From Christiangramia sp. (GTDB lineage: Bacteria; Bacteroidota; Bacteroidia; Flavobacteriales; Flavobacteriaceae), in contig JAGXII010000041.1 of NCBI GenBank assembly GCA_024635735.1, positions 1 through 5,720 of the forward strand: a DNA stretch of 5,720 nucleotides, written 5' to 3'. Positions within the stretch are counted from its first letter, which is position 1. Every line of letters begins with the position of its first letter. A model generated the notes under the pieces. That model saw only the letters and a list, made by a program, of their open reading frames with translations, made no database searches and was not told where the DNA came from. Shown here in pieces: positions 5,708-5,720 of the stretch. Both the position numbers and the translations under genes were made by a program.

Positions 5708-5720
5708 AAAAGGATTATCC

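Noticed and set aside
5706..5720. Start of a terminator hairpin after the receiver gene
   Set aside because: Only 13 bases remain after the stop; GGATTATCC alone cannot form a useful stem and the rest is outside the window.
1..5720. Mobile element, CRISPR array, tRNA or defence system
   Set aside because: No transposase, integrase, direct-repeat array, cloverleaf or known defence domain was seen on either strand.

Overview
The window looks like chromosomal DNA of a marine-type member of the Flavobacteriaceae (Bacteroidota), perhaps close to Gramella/Christiangramia. This is inferred from the AT-rich composition, from exact TAnnTTTG promoter -7 elements, from start codons mostly lacking Shine-Dalgarno sequences, and from the protein families present. 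I see no mobile element, CRISPR array, tRNA or rRNA. No stretch of more than 300 bases lacks a gene.

Layout. (1) Positions 1-928, plus strand: the 3' four fifths of bshA, the glycosyltransferase that starts bacillithiol synthesis. Its beginning lies outside the window. (2) Positions 929-985: a convergent junction with two perfect hairpins. One carries a T7 tract on the minus-strand side, so it probably terminates transcription from both directions. (3) Positions 986-1486, minus strand: a small secreted outer-membrane beta-barrel protein of unknown function. (4) Positions 1487-1625: a 139-base divergent intergenic region with a TAAATTTG -7 element facing each way and a 10-base palindrome between them. 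(5) Positions 1626-4550, plus strand: a 974-residue FAD plus Fe-S dehydrogenase of the YdiJ / D-2-hydroxyacid dehydrogenase type. (6) Positions 4641-5336, plus strand: a histidine kinase gene broken by two frameshifts and without a recognisable HisKA phosphoacceptor motif. (7) Positions 5339-5707, plus strand: an intact receiver-only response regulator starting two bases after the kinase stop.

bshA and the dehydrogenase are both redox-related, but they are separated by a gene on the opposite strand and nothing shows that they are co-regulated. The kinase and the receiver clearly form one two-gene operon whose sensor half appears recently damaged. I found no convincing undescribed system. The points most worth checking are the broken kinase (a T5 run that needs T6, and a 7-base near-tandem repeat at the first frame change), the cysteine-free first CCG half of the dehydrogenase, and the overlap of a promoter element with a Shine-Dalgarno sequence just before the dehydrogenase start.
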